Program-made: the position numbers and the translations under genes
Origin: Effrenium voratum
Lineage: Eukaryota; Sar; Dinophyceae; Suessiales; Symbiodiniaceae
Length of the DNA stretch: 64,000 nt
Direction of reading: 5' to 3'
NCBI GenBank assembly: GCA_963377175.1
Contig: CAUJNA010003324.1
Coordinates: 360,950-424,949, forward strand
Shown here: positions 54,201 through 63,895 of the stretch, in pieces
Numbering within the stretch: position 1 is the stretch's first letter
How the letters are laid out: each line of letters starts with the position of its first letter
The notes under the pieces: generated by a model
What the model was told of the DNA's origin: nothing
Databases searched by the model: none
The model's input: the letters and a program-made list of their open reading frames with translations, nothing else

Positions 54201-56183
54201 CCCTAGATTGGCAAATTGTCAGCAAGGCCCACAGGCCTGTAGAGGCCCTTTCTGAAAAGTGTCTATATCTGTACTGTACCGCTGCGGCATGTTGCCAGGA
54301 AGAACACATGCCTGCCAGAAATCCTGCAGAAGCAATCCAACCACTCTGATCCAGTCTCGCCCCCGAAACTATCCTGAATGCTCGTGCCCAACTGTGCCCC
54401 ATTCAAGGTGTGCCGATTCCAGATTCCTGGTTGTGCTGCTTACTTCTTGCTTCCTCAAACAAGCAAATGCGTCAACAAAATTTCCCCAACCCCATTCTCA
54501 CAGCAAGCTGCCGCAGCGCCGGAGACAGCCCATCCTGCGAACAATTGGGAGGCGCCGTCCGTCGAGCCTTCGACGCCATATCCCTCTTGACCAACGGGAC
54601 AAGTGTAACGAGGTAACGAGTGATGGGTTTTTTCACAGTGCGGTGGCTTGCGAGTTCTCTACTCAGGGCCTCTTGGGTACCAGGACACTGCTGCTTACAA
54701 AGCTCCGCAACACTCTGGCTGCATACACCACGTCTCGCGTCAAAGTACTCGAGACTGGCGGCTTTCTCCATTCATATATGATATATGCCCAAAGGTGCGG
54801 TGCGCATTTATGCCGTCATTCTTTCCGTCTTTAAAAGCATGTCATCTCCGGGGTATCAACATTCTACACATGCTAGCTCCTGAAGTACTGAAACATATTC
54901 ATCAACTCCATTGACTAGCTGGAGCAGAACCATCTCAGTTTCAACGTCGAAATCGCAGTTTACAATTAGGCCACAGCTCACACGGCTCGCTCTCCTGGAA
55001 CTCGGAGTCAATGCGCAGCACCTCCCGCTCCACCGCCTCCGCTGTGAAGCGCGGGTCGGAATCAGTGCTCGCGCGGAAGCAGTGGCCAAAGCGCTGCAAA
55101 GCATCGGCCCAGTCCTGCCAAAGAATAGTGCCCCTCTTGGCATCGGCCCAGTCCCTCTTGGCTGGTGAGCTTTGAGTCATTCCTTGGAGGCAGAATCTTG
55201 GATTGTTAAGGGAGCACAGCTGGCAGATATGTACAGGCACGATGTAGTGAAAGCTGCTTTTCGCATCAAGGAGATCAAAGAAAAGCGGAACAGGTCCGCC
55301 AGCTTCGGAGACGCCATGACCAGGGGTGCCACGAGCGAGCAAATGCCCAAAAGCGATCCTTCCAGATTTGGGCCATAGTAAGTTTTATCTCCTGTTGCAA
55401 TGACAGCAAAGAAATCGACTGCAATCGTGAAGAGTGGAATGCTGGACTTCCACCGAAACTGCAGATCCTTGATTGTAGACAGAAAAACGGCATCCGCTTC
55501 CCCTGCGAGACTGTATCACACCCTCTCTTTTTTTTGTCCTATCCACCAAAGCAGGATTGAACATCCTAATCATAATAAAGAAAAGCTGGTCGCCTGGTCA
55601 TTGAACCAAACCATTCAGAAATTCGGCTGGCCGTTGCCACCTCTGGTCCCAGTCTGATGAATATGAACTCCCCTCCTCCGCATCGCAGGACACTGTGAAG
55701 AGCGCTGACTCGAATCCCGTCAAGCCGTTGGATTCGCCTTCCCGCCTGAAAGGCCAAAGCCACTAGTGAGACAAAGACGGCGAGTCGAAGGGGTCATGTG
55801 GCATGTGATGCCCGTATGGTGACAACACTCCCACTCCAGTCTCCTTTTACATTGTTGCTCAGGTAGTCCTTGCTTTTGCAAACTCTCCCCAACTCGAGGT
55901 GCAAATGTTGAAAAATTGAATGCACTCACATCTCCGACATCCGGCCCAATCGCACAATAGCTCTCACTGCCTTCTCTTGTTCTCAACTTTGAAGTCTCTT
56001 CTCAAGTCCAATTGAATATCACGGTCGAGCCTTCTCAACTTCCCTTCGTTGTTTCGTTCTTTCGTCCAGTCGAGTAGTTGAGTCCAGACACGTCTCCAGC
56101 CATTGTTCCAGCGGTGCGGAGTTCGCTGGCCCTGGCCCGCCCAGCAGCAGATGCTCCGTCAAATGCGCCAACCCTGGCAGGTC
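40205..56183 (-). CDS. M16 (insulysin-like) zinc metallopeptidase, multi-exon, ends not found
   Basis: M16A enzymes are clamshell zinc peptidases that degrade peptides. Exons read on the minus strand, 5' to 3': 56183-56092 GLAHLTEHLLLGG with the inverted zinc motif HLTEH (56165-56151); 55467-55427 SAVSVEVQHSTL; 55114-54984 DALQRFGHCF and FTAEAVEREVLRIDSEFQ, the segment that supplies the third zinc ligand; 50076-49976 RRKEHLERLAALSKEL, before GTACGT; 49651-49573 GAPLATLSVVCAKPLPQLAA; about 48745-48596 PALSFTWSIPFGQDL and ASKPLA; 47094-46999 VVLSHLVAHQGPGSLSSWLR; about 44945-44855 HTAEFFLALGVV; 44260-44080 KGLSNWRAIVTAVFGLL; about 43345-43205; about 42960-42845 LVRYGELQVEQPL; 41613-40960 middle domain with GNEPIVTLTLWLPA and MRLCFQGFCDNLPSF; 40362-40205 ALAEEQSAELVEKVAAQLPL. 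The order follows the family. The first N-terminal exons, the Gly-Asn-Ala-Thr region and the C-terminal domain were not found. Introns hold repeats and another gene. Confidence 0.75.
41733..42413 (+). repeat. 0.7-kb polypurine (GA)n tract in an M16 intron
   Basis: Almost uninterrupted purines with higher-order repeats: gagagatatagaggaaggga with gaaag recurs at 41842 and 41926, and in variant form at 42247. Open frames of up to 329 codons on the minus strand encode only Ser-Leu-Pro repeats and are artefacts. Such mirror-repeat tracts can form triplex DNA. Confidence 0.9.
45578..45632 (+). repeat. (CT)n tract
   Basis: T-run followed by CT repeats with a few substitutions, in the M16 intron that also carries the RING ORF. 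Confidence 0.8.
46011..46901 (-). CDS. RING-finger protein, nested in an intron of the M16 gene
   Basis: RING domains recruit E2 enzymes for ubiquitin transfer. The 296-codon frame holds VVCPICCEDLNLGKAV, CCGKGGCRQYFHLDCGEHW and SCPVCRSPW. Zinc ligands would be C185, C188, C201 or C202, C207, H212, C215 (or H218), C232 and C235 (numbered from the first codon). The helical region before it (residues 107-180) is also protein-like (EELARDITNRAGRFL). No membrane segment is evident. There is no ATG at the start of the frame; the first is at codon 39, so a 5' exon may exist upstream, and the first 35 residues overlap the tail of M16 exon sequence. It lies on the same strand inside the intron between M16 exons 46999 and 44945 and shows no obvious internal intron. 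A nested retrogene is one explanation. Confidence 0.6.
   Translation of the reverse strand: MSVSATQLQPQPIKAVSQQLFSIVFWHGRKYEVLSTTAMCKKHQPLTLPSTEDLMYDGWAVTIPETDALVLQGTSAWWAAWRCATSVILCNPAALGHGILLACCSDAASAEELARDITNRAGRFLDDHSLYLLLRSRPELLIQTEQQAGKIAALISFVCKHRMQISKMSNEEIWQQVCVEDTVVCPICCEDLNLGKAVMRCCGKGGCRQYFHLDCGEHWMKAAQDLGQSPSCPVCRSPWQAQEEADPMEAWFDEIKRTHWKHMSLAEKTRFAASSVVHALYKPGLARPSPTRSSTR
47272..47346 (+). repeat. AAGCAAGC and CCACCCACC short tandem repeats
   Basis: (AAGC)n followed by degenerate (CCAC/CCGC)n. An AT palindrome (ACATATATATATATATGTATA) lies shortly after, at 47428-47450. Confidence 0.7.
47560..48295 (+). repeat. CAGCACCCCAAAC array ending in a TAGCTTTCAGCTA hairpin module
   Basis: Irregular units built from CACCAGCACCCCAAACTGCA, GCCCCCTAGCACCCTACCGT and CAATCTCGCAAA recur through the block. 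The last unit runs into TCGCAAATCACTTCCCCCTC, ttagaagttagaacctcta, and the perfect stem ATAGCT-TTC-AGCTAT, then CTGGGGAA. Open frames only encode Gln/His/Pro repeats. The array lies inside an M16 intron. Confidence 0.8.
50815..51000 (+). repeat. CAGCATCATGATG / ACACCAGCCACGAA repeat block, copy 1
   Basis: ACACCAGCCACGAA followed by cctttacgcgc, then GACAGCATCATGA, CAGCATCAAGATGATGCAGCC and ACACAGCCACGAA. The same words recur at 53505-53640. The two blocks bracket the SL-tagged sequence. Confidence 0.5.
51111..51149 (+). other. Strong 15-bp hairpin, degraded second copy 126 bases downstream
   Basis: GACCACTGCT-CCCAG pairs with CTGGG-a-AGCAGTGGTC around the loop ccatgcta (10 bp, a one-base bulge, then 5 bp). 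A second copy at 51237-51275 keeps CCCAGCCATGCTACTGGGAA but has a broken outer stem. Both are followed by AGCTGGGTC and CAGCTATCAGCCCC. Confidence 0.6.
51809..51824 (+). other. Dinoflagellate spliced-leader relic
   Basis: GCCATTTTGGCTCAAG matches the last 16 bases of the 22-base dinoflagellate spliced leader, which ends in the same GGCTCAAG. Genomic copies at the 5' edge of a gene-like sequence are the known mark of a spliced mRNA that was reverse-transcribed and reinserted. The plus-strand sequence downstream is a decayed ORF set, as expected. Confidence 0.7.
51825..53430 (+). pseudogene. SL-tagged retroposed sequence with broken ORFs, insertion in an M16 intron
   Basis: The plus strand carries coding-like pieces in shifting frames: 52269-52454 with a Cys-pair motif PCSWCAVQPLCGECKDDFRR then CQQC; and 52778-53356 with VSKFATVARAVMTRDELTVF, APVLEPLMLSALERAVMAAC and a GCLRMAHIKRS segment. 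A zinc-binding N-terminal part followed by an R-x-x-H-I-x-R-S region is reminiscent of mobile-element proteins, possibly of tyrosine-recombinase type. I cannot assign the family and no catalytic residues can be named. It runs opposite to the host M16 gene, between exons 54984 and 50076. The frame shifts and the SL relic suggest a dead retrocopy. Confidence 0.42.
53505..53640 (+). repeat. CAGCATCATGATG / ACACCAGCCACGAA repeat block, copy 2
   Basis: TTACACCAGCCACGAA followed by acattacgacgacg, then CAACATCATGATTAGG and CAGCATCATGATGATACCAC. It corresponds to the block at 50815-51000. Confidence 0.5.
53641..54105 (+). repeat. Second CAGCACC array with the same terminal hairpin module
   Basis: Units of CAGCACCTCAAACTGCACCC, CACCAGCACCCCAAACTGCA and GCCCCCTAGCACC as in 47560-48295. 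The end is again TCTCGCAAATCACTTTCCCC, GAAGTTAGAACCCTC, ATAGCT-TTC-AGCTAT, CTGGGGAA. The shared end indicates a defined element rather than random slippage. Confidence 0.8.
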
Positions 56184-56681
56184 CTGAAGGAAAACCCGAT
56201 TTAGAGACAAGCCGATCAGAGCTAGGTCCAGAAGGGAAGGCACGTTACTCAGAGTGGAAGCACAGGAAGAAGCACAAGAACAGGTGGCTCGCAGCGTATC
56301 CCGGCCAGCGGCTTGAAGCCTACCACACATGTCCGGTCCAGGCAACCAGCAATGCACAGAAGCAATTTATGTGGAATCGGGAATCATAGAAAAGAGGCTA
56401 AATAGGTGCGCATTCGTATGCTGAAATCTGTAATCTGCTGGGAAGCAAAAAGAAAAGCAACCTCCATTGCCCTCCCCAATGCAGGAGCTTGGGGTTCAAT
56501 GAATACAGCTGAGCACAGCTTGAAGCAGCACTGCAGAGGGGGCGTAGCGAGCAGCAGAACAGCATTCCACAACAGAAAACAATTTTCAGAAGCAAGTACC
56601 ACAGCTGTGAGTAGGTGCTTGCCTTTATGAAAAGTACAATCTGTGGAAGGTTACATGTGGTTGCACGTTGACTTCGCTTAT

Positions 56682-57212
56682 ACTTGAGGAGCAGGTGAAC
56701 GAAAGCTAGCAGTTGTTGCATGAGATGGGTTGGTGACAGAGTGGATTCATGGGTAGCTTGTGTACAACGAGAGGCCCGGCAAGATTCGACACGCGAACGC
56801 ACATGGTGGCGTGGCAAACCTTGAAAAATGAAAACAACGAGAGGCGTCAGAAGCTGCCTTAAAGCACCTCTGGGTTCTGCATGCTGCGTGTGCAAAGATT
56901 CTTGCGAGGTGGTTTACTGAGAAGACTGCGGTCTCAAATGAACAAGCTGAATCGGTGGAACATGTAAAAGTTCGTAGCACCAAGTCCAAAACGGGCAAAC
57001 AGAGACTGCTGAACACTGAGCCACTGCCCGGGGGGGGGGGGATGGACCAGGGAGGAATCGAGCCTGAGACCCGGGGGGGGGGGGGTCTAAATAATTGATG
57101 TTTTTCAATCTTTTCGGCTCAAATAATTGAAAAAATCAATCTTTCGGCATTTGAGCCCCTTACCTTGCTTACGCAAGGAGAAACTTCAGCTAGCTAAAGC
57201 TAGCTTTCGTGA
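56682..57212. repeat. 531-bp interspersed repeat, copy 2
   Basis: Same landmarks and orientation as 22522-23060, including both poly-G runs and the terminal AGCTAGCT inverted repeat. The differences are small indels (a missing GTAGGATGC stretch near 56790) and substitutions. Flanks differ from those of copy 1 immediately beyond GCTTTCGTGA. Confidence 0.8.
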
Positions 57213-59360
57213 CAAGTTGCACTTATGGTGGCATCGCAGCTTAAGCGCTCCTGCTTTTGGAAGACCTGCATGAAATGAAAAAAGCATCTGGACCAAACAA
57301 GTGAATGGGTTCAGGGGATCATGTCCCCTCGCTCCCTCGCCCTCACTCCTTTGGATCATCAAACTGGCCAAAGCCAGCAGTAAAGGCTATATCCATCTGC
57401 TCAGCCGCCCTATCCTCCACCAGCAGCACCTTAGGTACCGTCAAAATGAGAACGTAGCTCGAGTTTTGTTGTGTTTCCGCATAGGTACTTGATGATGGGA
57501 ACTCCTACTTCCAGCAATTGTGTGGTTCTGCTAAGGCTTCATGTCTCGGGCGAAAAGCGTCATGGGGAAACTGCACCAGCCAAGCGGACCAGCGGCTCAG
57601 GCACTCAAGTCATCAGACCCATTGTTTTCTTGGGGAAACTCCTAGCTTGAGATGAAACTAAGGTTGAGGTCACTGTGTCTGGTTGATAAGACAGAACATG
57701 GTGACCGGCTCCGTTTGCCTGGTTTGACAGATTTGGTGGCACACTTGCACTACAGCATACCAGGCACTATCATTGCACACACAGCTTGCATGTTGAGATG
57801 TATAAACAACACAAGCATGCGACCAGGAGCCAATCAACTAGGTGCCAAAAGCCAGCAGCAAAGAGACGGAAGTACCTGGTGGGTCGCACAAGGACTGCTC
57901 CATGAGACTTTCGTCATCAAGCCAGGCCACCCGCAAGCCATTGTCTAGCACTTGAGCGCTGTATTTCCGAGGCTTGTTCCAGGGCGAGTCCACGCTTCCT
58001 GCCAGAAGCATTCTGTGCATGCGATCCAGAGGCTAAATTTGTTTCTAATATTTTGGGACAATCCAGCTTTGGAAGAGAGTCAGGTAGCGACAAGAAAGCA
58101 TGGATGAACATATTGCGAAACCCTGTCGAAAATGCCTTTAAAGAGTTTGAGAGCACGTGTTTTGCTGGAGCCCCATGTCCGTACGAGCCGAGTCCACCTC
58201 CCGCCTCCGGCAGACTCCACCTCTTCGCTGCGCGCAGGCGAGGGTCGCGACGGTGCCAGCAGGAACGGGCCTAAGGCCAAGCTGCGACGCGGCAGAGGCA
58301 GCAGCGCCTGACGCAAATGGCAAGTGCGCCCCCTGCGCAGAGAACGTGTGGTGGCAAGTTGCCCACATTGACCAAACTCCAAGTTGAAAATGTGTTTGAT
58401 ACAGACTCCTGCACAATTGATGACAAGGCAGCATTGCTGCCCGTGATGGCAAGATATGAAGCTTCATCACGCGAACCATTCCCACGAACAAGAGCACGTA
58501 TTGATCCCCGCCGCACTGATGTTCAACATCCTAAGCTTGGAGGAGTTTCGGCGTACCTGCGCAGTGTTCAGCAGCAGCAGCAGCAGCAGCAGCTGCTCCA
58601 GGACCCTCTTCATCGGCACCGGCCCATGGATCACTCCACCAGTCCAGAACCGGATTCGATCTCCAGGCCAACACTTGTAGCAAATGGCAATGGGTTTATC
58701 GCGCCTACCAAACCTGTTGAGTCCGCAAAGATAGCCTCTTTGGTTCGTCTTGGCACCAATCGTGTTTCCAAAATACAGCCTATTGGAAGTGGCCCTGCAA
58801 GCCACTTGATGGTCTGCGAGAGGATTCGGAGTATGGTTTGCAGCATCACATGCAGGTTGCCGCTCTGAGAGAGAGAGAGAGAGAGAGAGAAAGTGAGAGT
58901 ATGCAACAGCTAAGGCAAGCATGATGCTTGCAACTGTGACAACTCTGACCAACATGGTAAAGCTCACAACTGAGTGATGATCGATGCAATCCATCTTCAA
59001 CCCATAGTTCCACGATATTCAATCCGTCCCTTTCCAGGCGACTTCAACTTGAGCGGCAACCATGTGCATTCATTCCTTCTTCAGCAAAACAAGGAAGCTC
59101 AGCAGCTGCCTTTACCTCTTCCGCCGACTCGAACTACTGTGCCGCAGCTCGGTGAAACTTAAGCACCTCCGTATTTGACCTAACTACGGGAACAATGCAA
59201 AGGTGGCACACCACCAGGTGATTGTGGTCGTCAACATTGATTGTCTTAGGTGAGCAACAAGACCAATCTGATCGCCACAATGCTTCAGTGAAGAGGAGCT
59301 GTGTTGTTGATCTTAGGTGTGAATTAGGTTTGAAGAACGGCCCATGGGCCACAATCATGA
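57213..59360. other. No gene firmly supported; CAG and GA microsatellites
   Basis: A (CAG)n run lies at 58571-58593 and (GA)n at 58867-58891. Frames cross the CAG run on both strands (plus 58317-58868; minus 58467-59000). Neither shows a domain, and their longest runs are Gln or Leu from the repeat. A GC-rich block at 58180-58300 is open on the minus strand. The first exons of the M16 gene could lie here but were not recognised. Confidence 0.3.
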
Positions 59361-59361
59361 T

Positions 59362-61570
59362 CTAATATGGCGTGGGTCTCTTGCCCTTGCCCTTGAAGCC
59401 GCCCCCCCAATCACTCCAAGCATCCCAGGCTGGGGCCCAGCCCCACGAGTCCTTGCCTTTGCCCTTGTCCTTTCCTTTGCCCTTGTCCCCCTTCTCACTC
59501 CAGGCACCCTTCTCATCACCCCAGGCACCCTTCTCCTGCCACCCGCCTTTGTCGCCCTTCGCGCCTTTCTCGCCCCATCCACCTTTGTCGCCAAAGACGC
59601 TTTTCTCGCCAAAGCCGCCCTTGCTGCCTTTCTCGCCAAAGCCGCCCTTGCCACCGCCCTTGTCACCAAAGCCACCCTTGCCGAAGCCGCCTTTGTCGCC
59701 AAAGCCACCTCCTTTGTCACCCCAGCCACCCTTGTCGCTGAAGCCGCCCTTGCCGGCAAAGCCGCCCTTGTCACCGAAGCCTCCCTTTGGGCCCTTTTCG
59801 CCGGCTTCACCCTTTCCATTGGATCCCCACCCTTTACTGTCTCCCATAAAGCCACCTTTGCTGCCGTTGGAGTAGCCATCGCCACCTTTGCCCATCGGGC
59901 CCTGCCGACAGTTCACTTCTTCATGCCATTCCTGAACCTTTCGTTTAACAGCACGCTCTGACATCAACCATCACTGCCCCTCCCCCGGAACACGTTGAAA
60001 CACGTTGAAACACGTTGAAAACTGCCAACACCAATCCTTGAAACTAGACAATTCTCTTTGAACATACCCGCATTGCCATGGCTCTCCAAGCTCTGACTGA
60101 GCTAACTTCTGACGCATACGGCGAACGTCTTTTTCTCCTCTCGGCTCCCCTCCTCGCCTTCTTCCCATCCTCGACCTTGTCCTTGGCAAAGGCTACTTGC
60201 AGGGGCACGCTGAAGCCCTCGGGCTGGAAGCCGTTGAGATTCTCGAGGCACCACTTGGCCTCGAACTCGGCCATCCGTACAAAACCTGCACAAACCCTGG
60301 GCAAAGGAAAGTGTCAGTCGGGAAGACATGAATTGTCTGAAGGATGAAGCTATGTCCAAGCACAAATCCTTGCCCAAACCAGATTTTACCGCCGCTCGTG
60401 GCTCTGTGGCAGAAAATGTGTGCAACTCGGTGCTCTGGGCCGAGCCTGCTACAGTGTTCTTGCCCGCTGTGACGGGCAGCACCTTGCTATTAAAGACCTC
60501 ACCATACTGAATGAAGAAGCTTTTCACAGTCTCCTCGGTGGCACCTATAGGCAACCCACTGACGTAGAGGTTGATGTTGGGCGGCAGATCGGACCCGCCC
60601 TGATCACCACACCGCAAGACAGGAAGCCGGAAAACTGCAAGTGACACCAACAAGGCACCAACAAGCCCAGCAGCCTTATACATCATTCTGCGACACCAAC
60701 CAGCCAGCAGTCAATCATCACAGAAGGAACGCAGGAACGCACTGGCGCAGAAAAATCATCTATGCCATTCCGCCAGGTGGCGGGGCCCTTGGCCTTGCCC
60801 TTGCCCTTGGCAGGCATTGGCGGAGGCGCCAAATGCGGTGGCCGAGGACTGGTGCAAATGTTGCAGTAGTCCCTTCCTAGGATGGCAAGGATGGCAAGGA
60901 TGGCAGTCAGAAACTGAGCTTTTGCAAAGAGCTGAGGGAAGGCCAACCTTGAGCAAGCTGAAACACAGACTTGTACACCCCTTTAGAGGGGGGGAAAAGT
61001 CTGGATATGTAATTTGCATTTTCTGGGATTTGCCACCTAAAAAAGTGAGGGTTACATTTTGGCCGCAGGGGGTGAGAGGGTCTTCTTAGTTCTTTTCGAG
61101 AGGGGGGGTCAGATGTCCCCCTCATTTTCGGAGGGGTGGGAATCTTTCACAAGCAGCGAGCAGCGCCCGTAAATGATCCGAAATCAGGCTAAGCAGCTGC
61201 GGAAGTTCATGTTGGAGCAAAGTTCGCACTGCCAGTCGCCCTCTTCGGTGCCGTCTGCGCCACCAGAGCCAGCCCTATCACCGGCGTACTTGATGGACAG
61301 CGGCGTCCTCCGCTGATGATCGCAAGTATGCGAGTGGAACAATGCAATGTGCTGTTGTTCCCTGGTTGGCCATCGGGCAACTTCCGACGACATGAAGTCA
61401 AAGCCGAACCCGAATTTAGAACTGTCGCAGTCTGCCTGGTTCTGTCGCAAATCAGAAATACTTGACCCACCGAGCTGCTGCAGCCCCTGAGGGATGTTGC
61501 CATTCAGCGTCTCCAAAATATACTTGGCCTCTTCAACGGAGGCAAAGCGGATGTAGCCGGCAGCATCTCC
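59362..61570 (-). CDS. RRM / RanBP2-zinc-finger / RRM protein with Gly-Lys-rich tail, 5' end missing
   Basis: Such proteins bind single-stranded RNA in splicing or mRNA control. Exons read on the minus strand: 61570-61472, second half of a first RRM (AGYIRFASVEEAKYILETLN); 61312-61201, RRM end and first half of a RanBP2-type finger (GDWQCELCSNMNF); 60876 to about 60770, second half of the finger (RDYCNICTSPRP) and a Lys/Gly linker; 60600-60453, first half of a second RRM with RNP2 (NLYVSGLPIGATEETVKSFF); 60285-60176, second half (GFVRMAEFEAKWCLENLNG); 59901-59362, tail of KGGFGDKGG-type repeats ending GKGKRPTPY and a TAG stop. Zinc ligands are the two CxxC pairs, split by an intron. The start lies beyond 61570, where only telomere-like sequence is seen. 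Donors include an apparent GC at the finger. A ZRANB2- or FUS-like role is inferred. Confidence 0.75.
59985..60021 (+). repeat. Three tandem copies of AACACGTTGAA
   Basis: Perfect 11-base repeats in the intron before the last exon of the RRM gene. Confidence 0.8.
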
Positions 61571-61619
61571 CTCGCGAAAGAAAGTGGGTGTGTGCGTGCA
61601 CGCATTAGGGCGGCCAAAA

Positions 61620-62015
61620 CCTATCCCAAAATTAACCCTTCAAAATTGTCCCAACCAACCCCCAAACAACCCAAAACTAACTCCAACCAACCCCCACCAT
61701 TCCACACCCGGGAGGGGGGGAGTGTTGGGGGCGGGGGGATGTGGGGCTGGACAATATACATGTGTATATCTTCACATATGTTTTCGATGATACATATATA
61801 TATATATATGTACGTATAATATACATATACATGTGTGTTCCAGACCCCAGGCCACCAACCCAAGCCCGAAGCCAGCACTGAATCAACCCTGAACCAATCC
61901 TAAGCACGCCCGTAAACCGACCCTTAATCCACTGTAAACCAACCCTTAACCAACCGTAAACTAACCCTATACCAGCCAACCACCCAACCCCCACCCCACC
62001 CTAGGGGTCCACGGT

Positions 62016-62047
<32 letters not shown>
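61620..62047 (+). repeat. CCCTAAACC-like telomere-related tract with two AT palindromes
   Basis: CCAACCAACCCCCAAACAACCC-type words (61640-61700), a G-rich run, ACATATATATATATATGTACG at 61793-61813, then AACCCTGAACC, CCCTTAATCC and AACCCTATACC to about 62000, then (AT)n at 62023-62047. The orientation is the C-rich strand throughout. It lies just beyond the known 5' limit of the RRM gene, so it is probably intronic. Confidence 0.65.
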
Positions 62048-63100
62048 TAAGACCCCCTCCCAATACCAAGGTTTTTTGTTCTATTTGATTTGTGGGGCAA
62101 ATGATGGATGCTTTGCAGGGCAGACGCAGAGGTGACGTCCAGCAACCAATTGGACAGTTTATGAACTCATTGCTGTTGTTTTTTAATGAATAGTACCACA
62201 GCGACATGTATGTTTGTAACATATACAAGTGGTGGCCACGTTTGGCTCAAGTCACAAGTTCTCCAACCCAGCCTATGCGTTGCTGCGATTCGTATTCCGA
62301 ACTCTTGCACCAGCGTTGCAGGACAGCACAACCATTCCTGTTGGGACACCAAGCTGTTTTCCTGCGATTCTCACTTCTGCCTCGTAAAATCAGAGGTTCT
62401 GCGTAGTTGGTGTGTAGAAAGGTAGGTGGGGGTGGATGGCCGCTAGTTGGAAAGCGTCATATCTACTCTGCACTTCCTCTTTCTCCAGATGACTGAAAGC
62501 GCTGCAACATAAGGTGTTGTTGATGATTTGTCACCTTCTTTACGGTAGCAGGTGTTTCGTCTTTTGAGGATTGAAAAAGGCAATAAGTCCAAGACGGCTT
62601 ATGTGTTCGGCTTCAAGCATGGTTTTGATTGGAAATGTTGATGTGTACACTGGTTTCGAGCACACGTAGTAAAGCAACACAATCTGTTTTCTGCAGCTTG
62701 AACCCCATAAAATGCCAGTCAGGAACCTGAGGCCATCGGTAGGGGGGCTGATGACCGTACCAATCATGTGGCCTTACATTGCGCACCAAGCAACACCCCA
62801 AATTCATGTCCAACTGATTCTCAAATGGTTGCTATACCAAGTATGTTGACCCAACCTCATTTGAGCACGTTTGGTGAAATCCTGCCTTCATGGTTGTGTG
62901 AACCAAACCAACATTTCTGAAATGCCAAAGTGGGCCACCCGCTTCATCACATTTTACTGGGGTTTGAACCTGGGCCTACGCCCCTTCTCAGCCCAAAAAA
63001 CAGAACCTGAAGAAGATGAAAGCTACAGAAAATCCGGACCAACAAGAATAATGAATAGCAATGCAAAACCTTGTCCTTACTCGATTTTATTTAACATTTC
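62048..63100. other. No gene supported; weak SL-like match
   Basis: At 62234-62251 the bases GGCCACGTTTGGCTCAAG share TTTGGCTCAAG with the spliced leader but differ upstream. The following frame (62186-62425) has no domain. Nothing else is recognised. Confidence 0.3.
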
Positions 63101-63470
63101 AATTGACATTTAACTAAAGCCATGTTTGCAAGGGAGCTCATTTTCAAACTCTATTTTAAATCTAAGTTCTGTTGGACTGGTTTTGTGAAAACAAATACCA
63201 CTATTGTTTAAGCCACATTTAATCTAAATACATTTGGGAATGAGCTCCTGTTTGAAATGATGTTCAGAGGCCAATTGAATAATTGCCTTGAACTCCGATT
63301 TGGAAGGGATTCTTATTTAAATTCTACTGGAATATAGATTTTCACATGAACTATGGCCTTACTAAATTCCATTCAAAATGTAAATTCAATTTGAAGTAAC
63401 ATTTTATTTGCAAAGGAATTCACATTTGATATTTCGGAGGTTCAAATCTCCTGATTTTAGATTGATCTGC
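63100..63470 (+). repeat. AT-rich degenerate repeat with GGGAGCTCATTT-like units
   Basis: Related words recur every 60-100 bases: AAGGGAGCTCATTTTCAAA, GGGAATGAGCTCCTGTTTGAA, GGAAGGGATTCTTATTTAAA, AAAGGAATTCACATTTGA. The block is markedly AT-rich and has almost no open frame. Confidence 0.45.
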
Positions 63471-63607
63471 TCAGGATCCGCTTTGATGCCCTCGAGATAC
63501 CAGGCCATTGTGGTTTATTTGCCCGAGCCAGTAGCTGTTCATTAAACAGATTGAAATTGTGCATTGAAATGGTCTCAATTTGTGTAGGCTCAGCATTCCC
63601 CGCAAAT

Positions 63608-63895
63608 TCAATTTATAAACTTCCAAGTCTGGTTTACAAACTCTAAACTCTTGGACTCCTGGCAGTTGGATGAGGGGGAGGGGTCCCTGCCTGGCAACTC
63701 TTGAAGGGGGGGAGGGGCCGGCAACTCTTGAAAAGGAGGGGGCGGGGGGAAGACTTCTAGCAACCACCCCCTCAAGAGTTGCCGCGGACCCCCCCCCCCG
63801 CTCAAGAGTTGCCACCCCCCCCCCCCTCCCCCCCCCCAATCCAACGATCAAGAGTTTATAAACCAGACTTGGACGTTTATAAACTCCAACACTGA
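63608..63895. mobile_element. Fold-back element with G/C-rich inner hairpins
   Basis: The left arm (about 63611-63668) reads TTTATAAACTTCCAAGTCTGG, TTTACAAACTC, CTTGGA and GTTGGAT. The right arm (about 63838-63890) is its reverse complement with few changes (ATCCAACGATCAAGAGTTTA, TAAACCAGACTTGGACGTTTA). Inside, GCAACTCTTGA occurs twice on the left (63697, 63719) and its complement TCAAGAGTTGC twice on the right, with long G runs facing long C runs. There is no coding capacity; it resembles a MITE-like fold-back. Confidence 0.6.

Noticed and set aside
54259..54834. 191-codon plus-strand ORF
   Set aside because: No domain, lies in an M16 intron after the repeat array, and has the composition of random sequence.
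59344..59961. Ala/Phe/Leu-rich plus-strand ORF opposite the Gly-Lys tail
   Set aside because: Antisense of the KGGFGDKGG repeats, which belong to the RRM gene.
62234..62251. Second spliced-leader relic
   Set aside because: Only TTTGGCTCAAG matches; the upstream part differs and no gene-like sequence follows.
63436..63456. tRNA T-arm (GGAGGTTCAAATCTCC)
   Set aside because: No D arm, anticodon arm or acceptor stem upstream; chance hairpin in AT-rich DNA.
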